From contig JALONT010000004.1 in the NCBI GenBank assembly GCA_025454795.1, positions 44,902-108,901 on the forward strand: a stretch of 64,000 bases of DNA, read 5' to 3'. Source of the stretch: Bacteroidales bacterium (GTDB taxonomy: Bacteria > Bacteroidota > Bacteroidia > Bacteroidales > VadinHA17). Both the position numbers and the translations under genes were made by a program. Below, in pieces: positions 17,854 to 27,321 of the stretch. Under the pieces are notes generated by a model that saw only the letters and a list, made by a program, of their open reading frames with translations, made no database searches and was not told the DNA's origin. How positions within the stretch are numbered: position 1 is the stretch's first letter; every line of letters begins with the position of its first letter.

Positions 17854-18861
17854 TCAGGTTCTTGCAACAGGCACAACATCCTGTCCTGAAAATTCACGCC
17901 TAAGATACTTATAATATCCCGTTATACCAATCATTGCAGCATTATCTGTTGTATATCTTAGTTCAGGAATAAAGAGGTTCCATCCTTTTTTTTCTGCTTC
18001 TGCTTTTACAGCATGTCTTAGTCCTGAATTAGCTGAAACACCACCGGCAATACCGATTTCTTTTATCCCTGTTTCGTGTGATGCTTTCACCAGCTTACCA
18101 GTAAGGATTGTCACAATGGTATATTGAAGCGATGCACACAGATCAGCTTTGTTTTTTTCAACAAAATCCGGATCCTCTTTAATCCTGTCACGGAGAAAAT
18201 AGAGAAAATTGGTTTTCAATCCGCTGAAGCTGAAATCAAGTCCTCTGACCACTGGCTTTGAAAATATAAAAGCCCTGTTATTACCCTCAGATGCCAGCTT
18301 ATCGATTGCCGGACCGGCAGGATAATGCATTCCCATCACTTTTCCGCATTTGTCGAATGCCTCACCAGCAGCATCGTCAATCGTACTACCCAGTACATCC
18401 ATTTCCAAATGGCTTTTCATCAGGATTATCCTGGTATGCCCTCCTGAGACAAGCAGACATAAAAAGGGGAATTCCGGAACACTCTTCTCTTTACTTATTA
18501 TGAAATGAACAAGCAGATGAGCCTGAAGATGATTTACTTCGATGAGTGGTATATTGAGCGCCAGTGCAAATCCTTTTGCAAATGATGTTCCTACAAGGAG
18601 AGATCCCAGGAGACCGGGTCCGCGGGTAAATGCAACAGCATCAATTTCGCTTTTTCTTATACCGGCAGTCTTAATAGCCTGATCTGCAACAGGTACTATA
18701 TTAACCTGGTGGGCTCTGGAAGCGAGTTCGGGAACTACTCCTCCATAAGACTTATGAATATTCTGTCCCGCAATCAGATTTGACAGAATGTGACCATCCC
18801 TGATAACTGCTGCAGAGGTATCATCACAGGAAGATTCTATTGCAAGGATGGTAACACTCAT
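17854..18861 (-). CDS. tsaD: tRNA N6-threonylcarbamoyladenosine synthase subunit TsaD
   Basis: 335 residues, full length. The opening ILAIESSCDDTSAAV, the metal-binding pair His111 and His115 in VNHLQAHL, the LVSGGHTRI block and the C-terminal GIAGGVSANSGLR are all classic TsaD/Kae1 features. It transfers the threonylcarbamoyl group to A37 of ANN-decoding tRNAs with TsaB and TsaE. Divergent from tamB across a short AT-rich gap. Confidence 0.97.
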   Translation of the reverse strand: MSVTILAIESSCDDTSAAVIRDGHILSNLIAGQNIHKSYGGVVPELASRAHQVNIVPVADQAIKTAGIRKSEIDAVAFTRGPGLLGSLLVGTSFAKGFALALNIPLIEVNHLQAHLLVHFIISKEKSVPEFPFLCLLVSGGHTRIILMKSHLEMDVLGSTIDDAAGEAFDKCGKVMGMHYPAGPAIDKLASEGNNRAFIFSKPVVRGLDFSFSGLKTNFLYFLRDRIKEDPDFVEKNKADLCASLQYTIVTILTGKLVKASHETGIKEIGIAGGVSANSGLRHAVKAEAEKKGWNLFIPELRYTTDNAAMIGITGYYKYLRREFSGQDVVPVART

Positions 18862-18922
18862 ATTTTCTTTGATTTTCGGTATATTTTAGGTTATTTTGAT
18901 CTATGATTTTTCAAACTTATTA

Positions 18923-21900
18923 ATGGCCAAAAATATTAAAAAATCATTTAAGTATATCATAATATTTTTCGGGATCCTCATTTCTGTCCCGACACTTCTC
19001 TCATTCTTTCTACGCATTCCTGTGATACAAACCTTTATGGTAAGAAGGGTCACAGATCATATTTCCGCTGAGATCCGGTCGACAATTTCAGTTGGAAAAG
19101 TGGAGTTTAAGTTCTTTAATAAGCTTAGCCTGAATGACATCATAATAAAAGACCAGAATGATGATACCCTGCTATTCTCACAGAGATTATCCGTTGGAAT
19201 AAAACACATCGATCTGAAAAATAAATCCTTTACACTCGGACGGATAATTGCTGAAAATCCTGTCCTGGCTTTGATAACTGATTCTTCAGGAGTAATGAAT
19301 CTTACATGGTACCTCGATATGATGAAGAAGAGTAATGATACTCTGAAAAAATCAAATAGTACAATAAGAATCAATCAGATAGATATTAAAAATGCCAGGT
19401 TTTCGCTGGTTAACAAGCTTGGGGAAAAAAGCAAAAGAGGTATTGATTTCAACAACCTGCATCTCTCAGGAATTAACGGAACATTAGAAGATCTGATTAA
19501 CGAAAATAATACAACCTCATTCAGTATATACAGACTCGGATTCATGGAATCAGGAGGATTTAATGTAACAGGAATGAATAGTGAGTTCACCCTGACGAAG
19601 AATGATATCCTTTTCACTTCCACATCCCTGAACTGTGACAGCAGCATCCTGAATATACCTTATGCCAGAATCCATGCTGATTCATTGGAATCATACAAAA
19701 ATTTCACTCAGGAAGTAAGGATTGACGTCCGGTTTCGAAGATCTCAGCTAAGCTTCTCTGACCTTCAGTACTTTGTACCTGCACTTAAGGAAATGCATGA
19801 GACCATCTGGCTGTCAGGAAGGATTCACGGCTCAGTTTCTGAGCTCAGGGGCCGGAATATTGAAATAGTTTACAGGGATCAGACTCTGCTGAATTGTGAT
19901 TTTGATTTTTCAGGACTCCCCATAATAGAAAATACCTTCATGTATCTTGGAGTAAACATTCTGAAAACCAATGCGACTGATCTTGAAAAAATAAGGATAC
20001 CCGGCAGGGGTAAAATTATTCTGCCCGATTTTTTTTATAAACTCGGGACAATCTCATTTAACGGAAACTTCACCGGGTTTACAACAGATTTTGTGACATA
20101 CGGCAAGCTCAATACCAGTCTGGGAAGTGTGAGCACCGATATATTTCTACGCCCGGAAGAATCGAACAGGTATCAAATCAAAGGTTTAATAACAGGAAGC
20201 AGCATTGCGCTTGGACAAATTACAGGAAATCCGGAGATGTTTGGCAACATAAGCCTGAGAACTGATGTTGATGGTTATGCATATTCACTTGAAAAATTTT
20301 CAGGAAATCTGAGAGGTCTTATTGACAGCATAGAAATTAATAATTATAAATACCGGAATATCTCGCTGAACGGGATCTTCAGTGAAAAAACATGGGATGG
20401 GAATGTTAAAATATCGGAAGAGAACATCAAAATGGATCTTCTCGGGATGTTTAAATTCAGCGGAAAACTGCCTGAATTTGATTTTACACTCAACCTTGCA
20501 AGGGCTGATCTTCATGATCTTAATCTGGACAAGATCGACTCAACTGCTGCTCTCTCTATGCTCCTGACTGCTAAATTCATAGGAAATAACATTGATAACC
20601 TTGACGGTGAAATAAAACTGGTGAACATGAATCTTAAGAAATACGAAAATACTCTTGAATTGAATGATTTTTCAATCCGGACATTCTCTGAAAATGACCA
20701 GCCTGCTATAAACCTGAGGACTGATTTTGTAGATGCTGATCTGAGGGGTTATTATAATTTTGCGGGACTCGGGACACTATTCAAATCGACTCTTTCAGCC
20801 ATGATGCCTTCCCTTTTTACCTCTCCCGCTTCACGGAATGAACCGATTAAAAATAATTTTGCCTTCAACATTGACTTTAAAAATACTGACAGGATCAATA
20901 ATTTTTTCCGCACAGGTATTCTTCTTGCAGACAATACCAGCTTAAAAGGATCTATCTCCTCCGATAGTTCTATGAGTATCAGTGGTATCTCAAAGTCGCT
21001 GAATATAAAGAATAACATTTTTAATGACCTGATTATTGAGGCAAATCTCAATTCACCTGAATTGTCTGTAAAACTGAACAGTTCTTCTCTTTCATTGTCA
21101 GGACAATCAGAACTCAAAGGATTCTCAGTTGAACTTAATACAAAACCTGATAATTTTATTTTCAACCTGAACTGGGACAACCGGGAACAGATTCTGAACA
21201 CGGGCAATTTCGTTGCAAGAGGAACCCTGGAAAAGAACATCATTGAAAAGGCAAAACCATTACTGAGAATCGAAATAGATTCAACTATAATCTATAACCG
21301 CAATAATCCATGGAAAATAAACCATTCATATTTAATCCTGGATTCTAATTCCGTCAATGTCAACAGGTTGTTTATAGGTAATAAAGAACGTTACTACCTT
21401 ATTGATGGCACTGTCTCAGAGAATCCTGCAGACACGCTTCTCCTTCAGTTCAAAGGGATCGATATTTCACCTGTAAACTATTTAATCGAACGGAAAAAAA
21501 GTGCCGACATGGTACCTCTTTCAATTAAAGGGGAACTGAACGGAAATGTTTTTCTGACAGGTATCTACAAAAACCTGCTCCTCGAAAGTAACCTGTCAAT
21601 AATTAATTTCTCTATGCTGGAAAGTGAATATGGAGACCTGACGGTTGTTTCAGCATGGAATTCAGAGAAAAAGGTTGCGGATATCCACGCAGGAAACAAT
21701 CTTAATGGCAGAAAAATGATCGATATAAGAGGTTATTATGATCCTTTGTCAAAGAAGATTAACCTGACTGCTGTTGCCGATAAATTTCCTGTTGATGCCC
21801 TGAATCCACTCCTTAAGATATTTGCTTCAGGAATTACGGGAACAGCTTCCGGGAAGGTCAATATCTCGGGTGAAACAGACAAAATGGTCCTTAAGGGAGC

Positions 21901-23407
21901 TTTAATGGCTGAAAATACCTCGATGAAGATAGATTACCTCCAGGCAAAATACATGATGAACGATTCTGTAAGGTTTAATAGGAACAATATACTATTTAAC
22001 GATGTAAAACTAACTGACGAAAAGGGTAACTCTGCTACCCTTGATGGATCGATCTTCCATAAGTATTTCAAAGAGTACGGAGCTGATCTGATGATAAATA
22101 TGAATGAGTGTATGGTGTTAAACACAAAGCAAAAAGACAATGAGTTGTTTTATGGCACTGCCTATGCTTCAGGTGTTACCACAATCAAAAGCGGACCCAC
22201 ATCAATTGCATTTGACATATCCGGGAAGACCGGAAATAACACCAGGTTTTACATCCCTTTGAATACCAGTGAAACAGTCTCAGATTACTCATTCATTTCG
22301 TTTGTCAGCCATGATACGTCCACTACTGAAAAGATAACAGGTAAACTGGTCCCATCTGCCCCTGCTTCAGCAAACATGGATCTGAACATCGATCTTGAGA
22401 TTACACCCGATGCTGAAGTTCAGCTGATCTTTGACTCCAGCATTGGTGATGTGATGAAAGGAAGAGGATCAGGGAATCTGAATATAAACCTTAACAGGAA
22501 AGGCGATTTCAGGATATCAGGTGATTATATCATCGAAGATGGAGATTATCTTTTTACATTGGGCAACATTTTCAATAAAGAATTCTCCGTCGAAAATGGA
22601 GGAAAGATCATTTTTAACGGTGATATAGATAACGCTGAAATCGACATTAAAGCGATTTATAAGCTTAAAGCTTCTCTATACGAGATTCTTCATGATGAAA
22701 GGTTTAATGAGAGAATCCCTGTTGAATGCCAGATAAATCTGTCCGGAAAGCTTTTCAATCCCGTTGTAGGATTTAACATTTACCTCCCGCTGGCTGATGA
22801 GGAAACAAGGACATATCTCAGAAACGTAATCACCACTGAAGAAGAACTCAGCCGCCAGTTCCTTTACCTGCTGGTTATGAACAGCTTCTATGCCGATCCT
22901 TCCTATGGGACATCTCTTCCTGCAACCAACATAACGGGAACGTCTGCTACTACTACGGGAACGTCTGCCATGGCTGTCACAACGACTGAAATGCTCTCAA
23001 ACCAGTTGAGTAACTGGTTGTCACAGATCAGTAACGACTTTGATATAGGCTTTGTTTATCGTCCCGGCTATAAAGACATTAATTCCCAGGAGGTACAGGT
23101 AGCCCTCTCAACACAGCTCCTCAATGATAAAGTTGTGATCAACAGTAATTTTGATATGAGAGGACCCGGTGGTACTTCAGGCAATACGGACCAGATAACC
23201 GGGGACTTTGATGTCGAATATAAAATAACCGATAAAATACGTTTCAAGGTTTTTAACAGGTTCAATAACCCCTATTCCGGAAAAGAGGGTTATACCCAGG
23301 GATTTGGTTTCTTTTTCAGGCAGGATTTCGATAAATTTTCTGACCTTTTCATTAAAAAGGTTCAATCCGGCATGAAAAAAGAAGAAGAGCCTGCACTTTT
23401 AAATTAA
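18923..23407 (+). CDS. tamB: TamB-like translocation/assembly protein (DUF490)
   Basis: 1494 residues from the ATG at 18923. A TTG at 18896 would add nine residues before the basic-hydrophobic anchor, which the ATG start already includes. An N-terminal membrane anchor (about 6-30) is followed by a very long run of AsmA/TamB-type beta-strand repeats. The C-terminal TamB domain includes GDYIIEDGDYLFTLGNIFNK, then YKLKASLYEIL, and ends with barrel-like FKVFNRFNNPYSG. TamB bridges inner and outer membranes and is involved in outer-membrane protein assembly or phospholipid transport. A TamA-like barrel candidate lies far away at 60558-62501, not adjacent. Confidence 0.92.
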   Translation: MAKNIKKSFKYIIIFFGILISVPTLLSFFLRIPVIQTFMVRRVTDHISAEIRSTISVGKVEFKFFNKLSLNDIIIKDQNDDTLLFSQRLSVGIKHIDLKNKSFTLGRIIAENPVLALITDSSGVMNLTWYLDMMKKSNDTLKKSNSTIRINQIDIKNARFSLVNKLGEKSKRGIDFNNLHLSGINGTLEDLINENNTTSFSIYRLGFMESGGFNVTGMNSEFTLTKNDILFTSTSLNCDSSILNIPYARIHADSLESYKNFTQEVRIDVRFRRSQLSFSDLQYFVPALKEMHETIWLSGRIHGSVSELRGRNIEIVYRDQTLLNCDFDFSGLPIIENTFMYLGVNILKTNATDLEKIRIPGRGKIILPDFFYKLGTISFNGNFTGFTTDFVTYGKLNTSLGSVSTDIFLRPEESNRYQIKGLITGSSIALGQITGNPEMFGNISLRTDVDGYAYSLEKFSGNLRGLIDSIEINNYKYRNISLNGIFSEKTWDGNVKISEENIKMDLLGMFKFSGKLPEFDFTLNLARADLHDLNLDKIDSTAALSMLLTAKFIGNNIDNLDGEIKLVNMNLKKYENTLELNDFSIRTFSENDQPAINLRTDFVDADLRGYYNFAGLGTLFKSTLSAMMPSLFTSPASRNEPIKNNFAFNIDFKNTDRINNFFRTGILLADNTSLKGSISSDSSMSISGISKSLNIKNNIFNDLIIEANLNSPELSVKLNSSSLSLSGQSELKGFSVELNTKPDNFIFNLNWDNREQILNTGNFVARGTLEKNIIEKAKPLLRIEIDSTIIYNRNNPWKINHSYLILDSNSVNVNRLFIGNKERYYLIDGTVSENPADTLLLQFKGIDISPVNYLIERKKSADMVPLSIKGELNGNVFLTGIYKNLLLESNLSIINFSMLESEYGDLTVVSAWNSEKKVADIHAGNNLNGRKMIDIRGYYDPLSKKINLTAVADKFPVDALNPLLKIFASGITGTASGKVNISGETDKMVLKGALMAENTSMKIDYLQAKYMMNDSVRFNRNNILFNDVKLTDEKGNSATLDGSIFHKYFKEYGADLMINMNECMVLNTKQKDNELFYGTAYASGVTTIKSGPTSIAFDISGKTGNNTRFYIPLNTSETVSDYSFISFVSHDTSTTEKITGKLVPSAPASANMDLNIDLEITPDAEVQLIFDSSIGDVMKGRGSGNLNINLNRKGDFRISGDYIIEDGDYLFTLGNIFNKEFSVENGGKIIFNGDIDNAEIDIKAIYKLKASLYEILHDERFNERIPVECQINLSGKLFNPVVGFNIYLPLADEETRTYLRNVITTEEELSRQFLYLLVMNSFYADPSYGTSLPATNITGTSATTTGTSAMAVTTTEMLSNQLSNWLSQISNDFDIGFVYRPGYKDINSQEVQVALSTQLLNDKVVINSNFDMRGPGGTSGNTDQITGDFDVEYKITDKIRFKVFNRFNNPYSGKEGYTQGFGFFFRQDFDKFSDLFIKKVQSGMKKEEEPALLN

Positions 23408-23490
23408 ATTCCAATACCGTCAGACAATTTATTATTAGCAACTTTAGTTAATAAATAATCTGTCATTGTTATTAATAAGCAATAATAGGA

Positions 23491-23521
23491 TTTAGCGCCA
23501 ATACGTTTTTTAATATCTTCG
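23491..23521 (+). promoter_or_regulatory. Probable promoter of the exbB-exbD-tonB operon
   Basis: TATCTTCG (23514-23521) is a close variant of TAnnTTTG, preceded at 19 bases by TTTA in the -33 position. It lies in the 178-base gap that separates tamB from the ExbB gene, about 65 bases upstream of the start. Confidence 0.4.
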
Positions 23522-23585
23522 CACGTGGAATTAAAAGGTAAAAGATCAGAGAAATAATCATTTAACATAGATTAAAAAAATAAAT

Positions 23586-24269
23586 ATGGGATTTTTACAG
23601 TTAATTTTGCAGGAAGCTCCTTTACCAGTTGCGAAAGCAGCTGAGAAGATGACACTTCTTGATCTTACAATTAAAGGTGGTTGGGTTATGATCCCCATCA
23701 TACTTTTATCTCTTGTTGCTGCATACATTTTTATTGAAAGATTTTATGTTATCAGAAAAGCCACAAAGGAGGATCAGAACTTCATGAACAGGATCAAAGA
23801 CTATATTCATGATGGAAAATTAGAAGCTGCACTTGCATTATGCAGATCCACTGACAGCCCCTCAGCAAGAATGGTTGAAAAGGGAATCAACCGGTTAGGA
23901 AGACCATTACAGGATATCACAACCGCTGTTGAAAATGTTGGGAAGCTTGAAATCTCAAAACTCGAAAAAGGATTTCCTACTCTGGCAACCATCACCGGGG
24001 CGGAACCGATGCTTGGTTTTTTAGGTACTGTTATAGGGATGGTTCGGGCGTTTTATGCAATGTCACAGGCAGGTAATAATATTGAAGTATCAATGATGTC
24101 GGATGGTATTTACACTGCCCTGATTACAACTGTTGCCGGGCTTATAGTGGGAATTTTAGGATATTTTGCCTATAATACACTGGTAGTAAGGGTCGAAAGA
24201 GTAGTTTTTAACCTGGAAGCGACTCTCACTGAATTTTTAGATATCTTAAATGAACCGGTTAAATCATGA
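23586..24269 (+). CDS. MotA/TolQ/ExbB proton channel family protein
   Basis: 227 residues with three membrane helices (about 31-52, 137-160 and 177-200). The ATITGAEPMLGFLGTVIGMVRAF segment and the ITTVAGLIVGILGYFAYN helix are the ExbB/TolQ hallmarks. The protein forms the pentameric channel that uses the proton gradient to energise an outer-membrane-facing partner. It is directly followed (5 bases) by an ExbD gene and then a TonB-like gene, so this is a complete energy-transduction set. TonB-type or Tol-type use cannot be settled from sequence. Confidence 0.93.
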   Translation: MGFLQLILQEAPLPVAKAAEKMTLLDLTIKGGWVMIPIILLSLVAAYIFIERFYVIRKATKEDQNFMNRIKDYIHDGKLEAALALCRSTDSPSARMVEKGINRLGRPLQDITTAVENVGKLEISKLEKGFPTLATITGAEPMLGFLGTVIGMVRAFYAMSQAGNNIEVSMMSDGIYTALITTVAGLIVGILGYFAYNTLVVRVERVVFNLEATLTEFLDILNEPVKS

Positions 24270-24274
24270 AATAA

Positions 24275-24667
24275 ATGGCTCTCTCACAGAAAAATAAGAT
24301 CAATATTAATTTCAGCTCTGTAGGTATGACAGACGTCATATTTAATCTCTTGATTTTCTTCATGTTAACCTCAACACTCGTTCATCCTACCGCTTTAAAA
24401 CTACTTCTCCCGAAGGGTAGTACGCAAACTTCAGCGAAACCACAGACAACCGTTTCAATAACCAGTGATCAAAGGTATTTCGTTGAACAACAATCTGTTA
24501 CTCTTGAAGAGCTCGAATCACTGCTGAAGCAGAAACTAGGTTCCGCACCTGAAACGTATATTTCACTCCATGCCGATAAGACAGTTCCGTTTGAAACTGT
24601 TGTAAATGTATTGAATATTGCCCAGAAGAATAATTATAAGCTGATAATTGCTACCTCGCCCAAATAA
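24275..24667 (+). CDS. ExbD/TolR biopolymer transport protein
   Basis: 130 residues. A short cytoplasmic start is followed by one membrane helix (about 18-38) with the conserved proton-relay Asp in GMTDVIFNLLIFF (Asp20), then a periplasmic domain ending in the usual helix LNIAQKNNYKLIIAT. It forms the rotor or plug of the ExbB channel. The 3' end overlaps the TTG start of the following TonB-like gene by 20 bases. Only one ExbD copy is present, whereas many Bacteroidota operons carry two. Confidence 0.92.
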   Translation: MALSQKNKININFSSVGMTDVIFNLLIFFMLTSTLVHPTALKLLLPKGSTQTSAKPQTTVSITSDQRYFVEQQSVTLEELESLLKQKLGSAPETYISLHADKTVPFETVVNVLNIAQKNNYKLIIATSPK

Positions 24668-25541
24668 CGACATCCGTGAACTTCCCTCCCAAAGCGGGAA
24701 AGGAATAGTTGGAACCATTATTATCCATCTTACTGTCCTTGCTGTGCTTTTTATTTTCGGATTTTCTGTACCTCCTCGACCGGAACCTGAAGAGGGAATC
24801 CTGGTTAATTTCGGATTTGACGAAACAGGGGCCGGACTTATAGAACCTTCTGCCCCGGCAGTGCAGGAAGAGACTTCTCCTCCGCTCCCTTCGCAATCAG
24901 CATTGAATGCTGAAGAGGATCCGTTACTTACCCAGAATACAGAAGATGCACCGGAAGTTAATAAAGTCGATCCCGAAGCTGAAAAGAAACGTCTCGAAGA
25001 AATTGAAACTGAAAAAATACGTAGAGCTGAACTTGAAGCTGAAAGAATAAGGAAAGAACAGGAAGAGATTGAAAGAAAGAGAATTGAAGCTGAACAGAAA
25101 CGGCAGACTGATATTATGAACAGGACCAGGGATGCACTTGCTAATTCCAAAAATGCTGGAACAACTTCCACAGGAGAAGGTATTACAGGAGGAGCCGGAA
25201 ACCAGGGATCTCCAACCGGTTCTGTTGACTCTCAGAACCGCGGAGTGGGAAGCGGGCTTGGCGACAAAGGTATTTCTTACGATCTTCAGGGCCGTGGATT
25301 TCAGAAACTTCCCCTGCCTAAATATGATTACCAGGGTGAAGGAAAAGTAGTGGTTGAAGTAAGTGTCGACAGATCAGGGAAAGTAATTCAGGCTATTCCT
25401 GGTATTAGAGGGTCCAATACCCTTGATGAGTATTTGCTCAGAGTTGCAAAAGATGCTGCAATGGAGGCACAGTTTGAAGTAAAATCAGATGCCCCTCTCG
25501 TTCAGAAAGGCACTATAACTTATAATTTTGTGCTTAAATAG
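24648..25541 (+). CDS. TonB/TolA-like energy transducer
   Basis: 297 residues from a TTG start at 24648; no ATG occurs before the membrane helix, so an alternative start is the main uncertainty. One membrane helix (about 22-42) is followed by a Pro/Glu linker, then a long charged helix rich in Glu-Lys-Arg repeats (about 105-160) like TolA domain II, a Gly-rich hinge, and a C-terminal TonB-type domain (about 215-297) with VVVEVSVDRSGKVIQAIPG. It should span the periplasm and pull on outer-membrane partners using force from ExbB-ExbD. The charged-helix layout is TolA-like, the C-terminal domain TonB-like. Confidence 0.85.
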   Translation: MLPRPNNDIRELPSQSGKGIVGTIIIHLTVLAVLFIFGFSVPPRPEPEEGILVNFGFDETGAGLIEPSAPAVQEETSPPLPSQSALNAEEDPLLTQNTEDAPEVNKVDPEAEKKRLEEIETEKIRRAELEAERIRKEQEEIERKRIEAEQKRQTDIMNRTRDALANSKNAGTTSTGEGITGGAGNQGSPTGSVDSQNRGVGSGLGDKGISYDLQGRGFQKLPLPKYDYQGEGKVVVEVSVDRSGKVIQAIPGIRGSNTLDEYLLRVAKDAAMEAQFEVKSDAPLVQKGTITYNFVLK

Positions 25542-25544
25542 TTC

Positions 25545-25934
25545 TCAGCCTTTTCTGTCAAAAAGCTCCTTTATTGAAACGTTCAGATTTTCGATGAGAT
25601 TACTGTCTTTTATAACATAATCATCGATCCCTTTTCTTGCCAGTTCGAGAACAATCTCCCCCTTTTCCTGACCTGAGAGCATTATGACCGGAAGTTTAGG
25701 TTTTAATTGCTTTATCTTATCAAATATCTCCATGCCGTTCATGAACTTCTGGTCCTCTTTTACAAATAAATAATCAAGGATAATGAGATCAGGATTCATA
25801 CTTATTGACTTGAGGCAATCTTCTCCCGATTCAAACGCTTCAAGGCGATAACCCTCAGAAGTGAATCTCTTGACTACCAGCATGTTAATAAAAGGATCGT
25901 CGTCAACGATAAAGATTAGTTTTTTGCTGCTCAT
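25545..25934 (-). CDS. Stand-alone response-regulator receiver domain
   Basis: 129 residues, receiver domain only, no output domain. The acidic pocket is Asp11/Asp12, the phospho-acceptor is Asp54 (in LIILDYLF), Ser87 takes the switch Thr/Ser place and Lys109 is the conserved lysine. The beta3-alpha3 loop is longer than usual: 13 residues separate Asp54 from the Gly of MNG, against eight in typical CheY-like proteins. No kinase gene adjoins it. Such single-domain regulators act by protein-protein contact. It has a -7 promoter word just upstream and is convergent with the TonB-like gene, only three bases apart. Confidence 0.9.
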   Translation of the reverse strand: MSSKKLIFIVDDDPFINMLVVKRFTSEGYRLEAFESGEDCLKSISMNPDLIILDYLFVKEDQKFMNGMEIFDKIKQLKPKLPVIMLSGQEKGEIVLELARKGIDDYVIKDSNLIENLNVSIKELFDRKG

Positions 25935-25963
25935 TTAAAATAATTAGTGATCCCACCACGACG

Positions 25964-25971
25964 CAAAGTTA
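25964..25971 (-). promoter_or_regulatory. -7 element for the receiver-domain gene
   Basis: On the minus strand TAACTTTG matches TAnnTTTG and lies 29 bases before the ATG at 25934. No clear -33 word is seen. Confidence 0.4.
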
Positions 25972-26020
25972 ATGAAAATATTTATAAGTGATAATTATCA
26001 GATTAATGATCTGCAACAAT

Positions 26021-27301
26021 CTACATCGAAAAAAGAGGAAACGGCTTCACCAGTTTCAGAACCTTTTCTCCGACTCTGGCAATCACCTTTTCATTTTCAA
26101 TATCAGAGATCACCTCATCGATAAGGTCGACAATAATCCCCATATGCTCTTCATTCATTCCACGGGTTGTAACTGCAGGTGTTCCTACCCTGAGTCCCGA
26201 TGTAAGGAAAGGCGAACGGCTGTCGAAGGGCACCATATTCTTATTAACTGTTATATGAGCAAGAACAAGTGTATTTTCTACCTTCTTACCTGAAATTTCA
26301 GGAAATTTAGATCTCAGGTCGATCAGCATCAGGTGATTGTCGGTTCCTCCTGAAACAACCTTATAACCTTTATCCATAAAAGCTTCAGCCATAACCGAAG
26401 CATTCTTCTTAACCATCTGTTGATATGCTTTGAACTTCGGATCAAGAGCTTCACCAAAAGAGACTGCCTTTGAAGCAATTACATGCTCCAGTGGTCCGCC
26501 CTGAACACCCGGGAAAACAGCAGAATTGAGAAGCGAAGACATCATCCTTACCTCTCCCTTTGCAGTGGTTATACCCCATGGATTCACAAAATCCTTACCC
26601 ATTAAAATAATACCACCCCTCGGTCCCCTAAGTGTTTTGTGAGTAGTCGATGTCACTATATGAGCATATTTCAGAGGATTCTTTAACAGACCTGCTGCAA
26701 TAAGTCCTGCCGGGTGAGCCATATCTATCATTAAAAGAGCACCTGTCATATCGGCAATCTTTCTCATTCTTTCATAATCCCACTCGCGTGAATATGCAGA
26801 GGCACCTCCGACAATCACCTTTGGCTTTTCCTTCATGGCAACCTCTTCCATCATGTCATAATCCACCAGCCCGCTATCCTCCCTGACACTGTAGGCAACG
26901 GGTTTGTATAGCAGCCCTGATGAGTTAACCGGAGAGCCGTGCGAAAGATGTCCACCATGTGCAAGGTTCAATCCCATGAAAGTATCCCCGGGCTTAAGTA
27001 CTGTCATGAAAACAGCCATGTTTGCCTGGGCTCCGGAGTGCGGCTGGACATTTGCATATTCAGCATCAAACAGCTGCTTCAACCGGTCGATAGCAATCTG
27101 TTCCGACTGGTCCACTACTTCACAGCCTCCATAATAGCGGTAACCAGGATAACCTTCTGCATATTTATTTGTCATCACCGATCCCATAGCTTCCAAAACC
27201 TGGGGACTAACAAAATTCTCTGAAGCTATAAGTTCAATTCCGTTCAGCTGACGCTGGCGCTCTTTTTCAATAAGGTCAAAAATTAAAGTATCTCTTTTCA
27301 T
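26021..27301 (-). CDS. glyA: Serine hydroxymethyltransferase
   Basis: 426 residues. [19 protein letters not shown], the PLP-lysine motif [14 protein letters not shown], and [16 protein letters not shown] are all exact family signatures. It interconverts serine and glycine while loading one-carbon units on tetrahydrofolate. It starts 20 bases after the ClC gene's stop on the same strand, so the two probably share a transcript, though no functional link is evident. Confidence 0.98.
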   Translation of the reverse strand: MKRDTLIFDLIEKERQRQLNGIELIASENFVSPQVLEAMGSVMTNKYAEGYPGYRYYGGCEVVDQSEQIAIDRLKQLFDAEYANVQPHSGAQANMAVFMTVLKPGDTFMGLNLAHGGHLSHGSPVNSSGLLYKPVAYSVREDSGLVDYDMMEEVAMKEKPKVIVGGASAYSREWDYERMRKIADMTGALLMIDMAHPAGLIAAGLLKNPLKYAHIVTSTTHKTLRGPRGGIILMGKDFVNPWGITTAKGEVRMMSSLLNSAVFPGVQGGPLEHVIASKAVSFGEALDPKFKAYQQMVKKNASVMAEAFMDKGYKVVSGGTDNHLMLIDLRSKFPEISGKKVENTLVLAHITVNKNMVPFDSRSPFLTSGLRVGTPAVTTRGMNEEHMGIIVDLIDEVISDIENEKVIARVGEKVLKLVKPFPLFSM

Positions 27302-27321
27302 AATATAATAATTAAAATGAT

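Noticed and set aside
24563..25171. 202-residue minus-strand Ser-rich frame
   Set aside because: It lies opposite the charged helix of the TonB-like gene. The Ser run is the complement of Glu/Lys codons.
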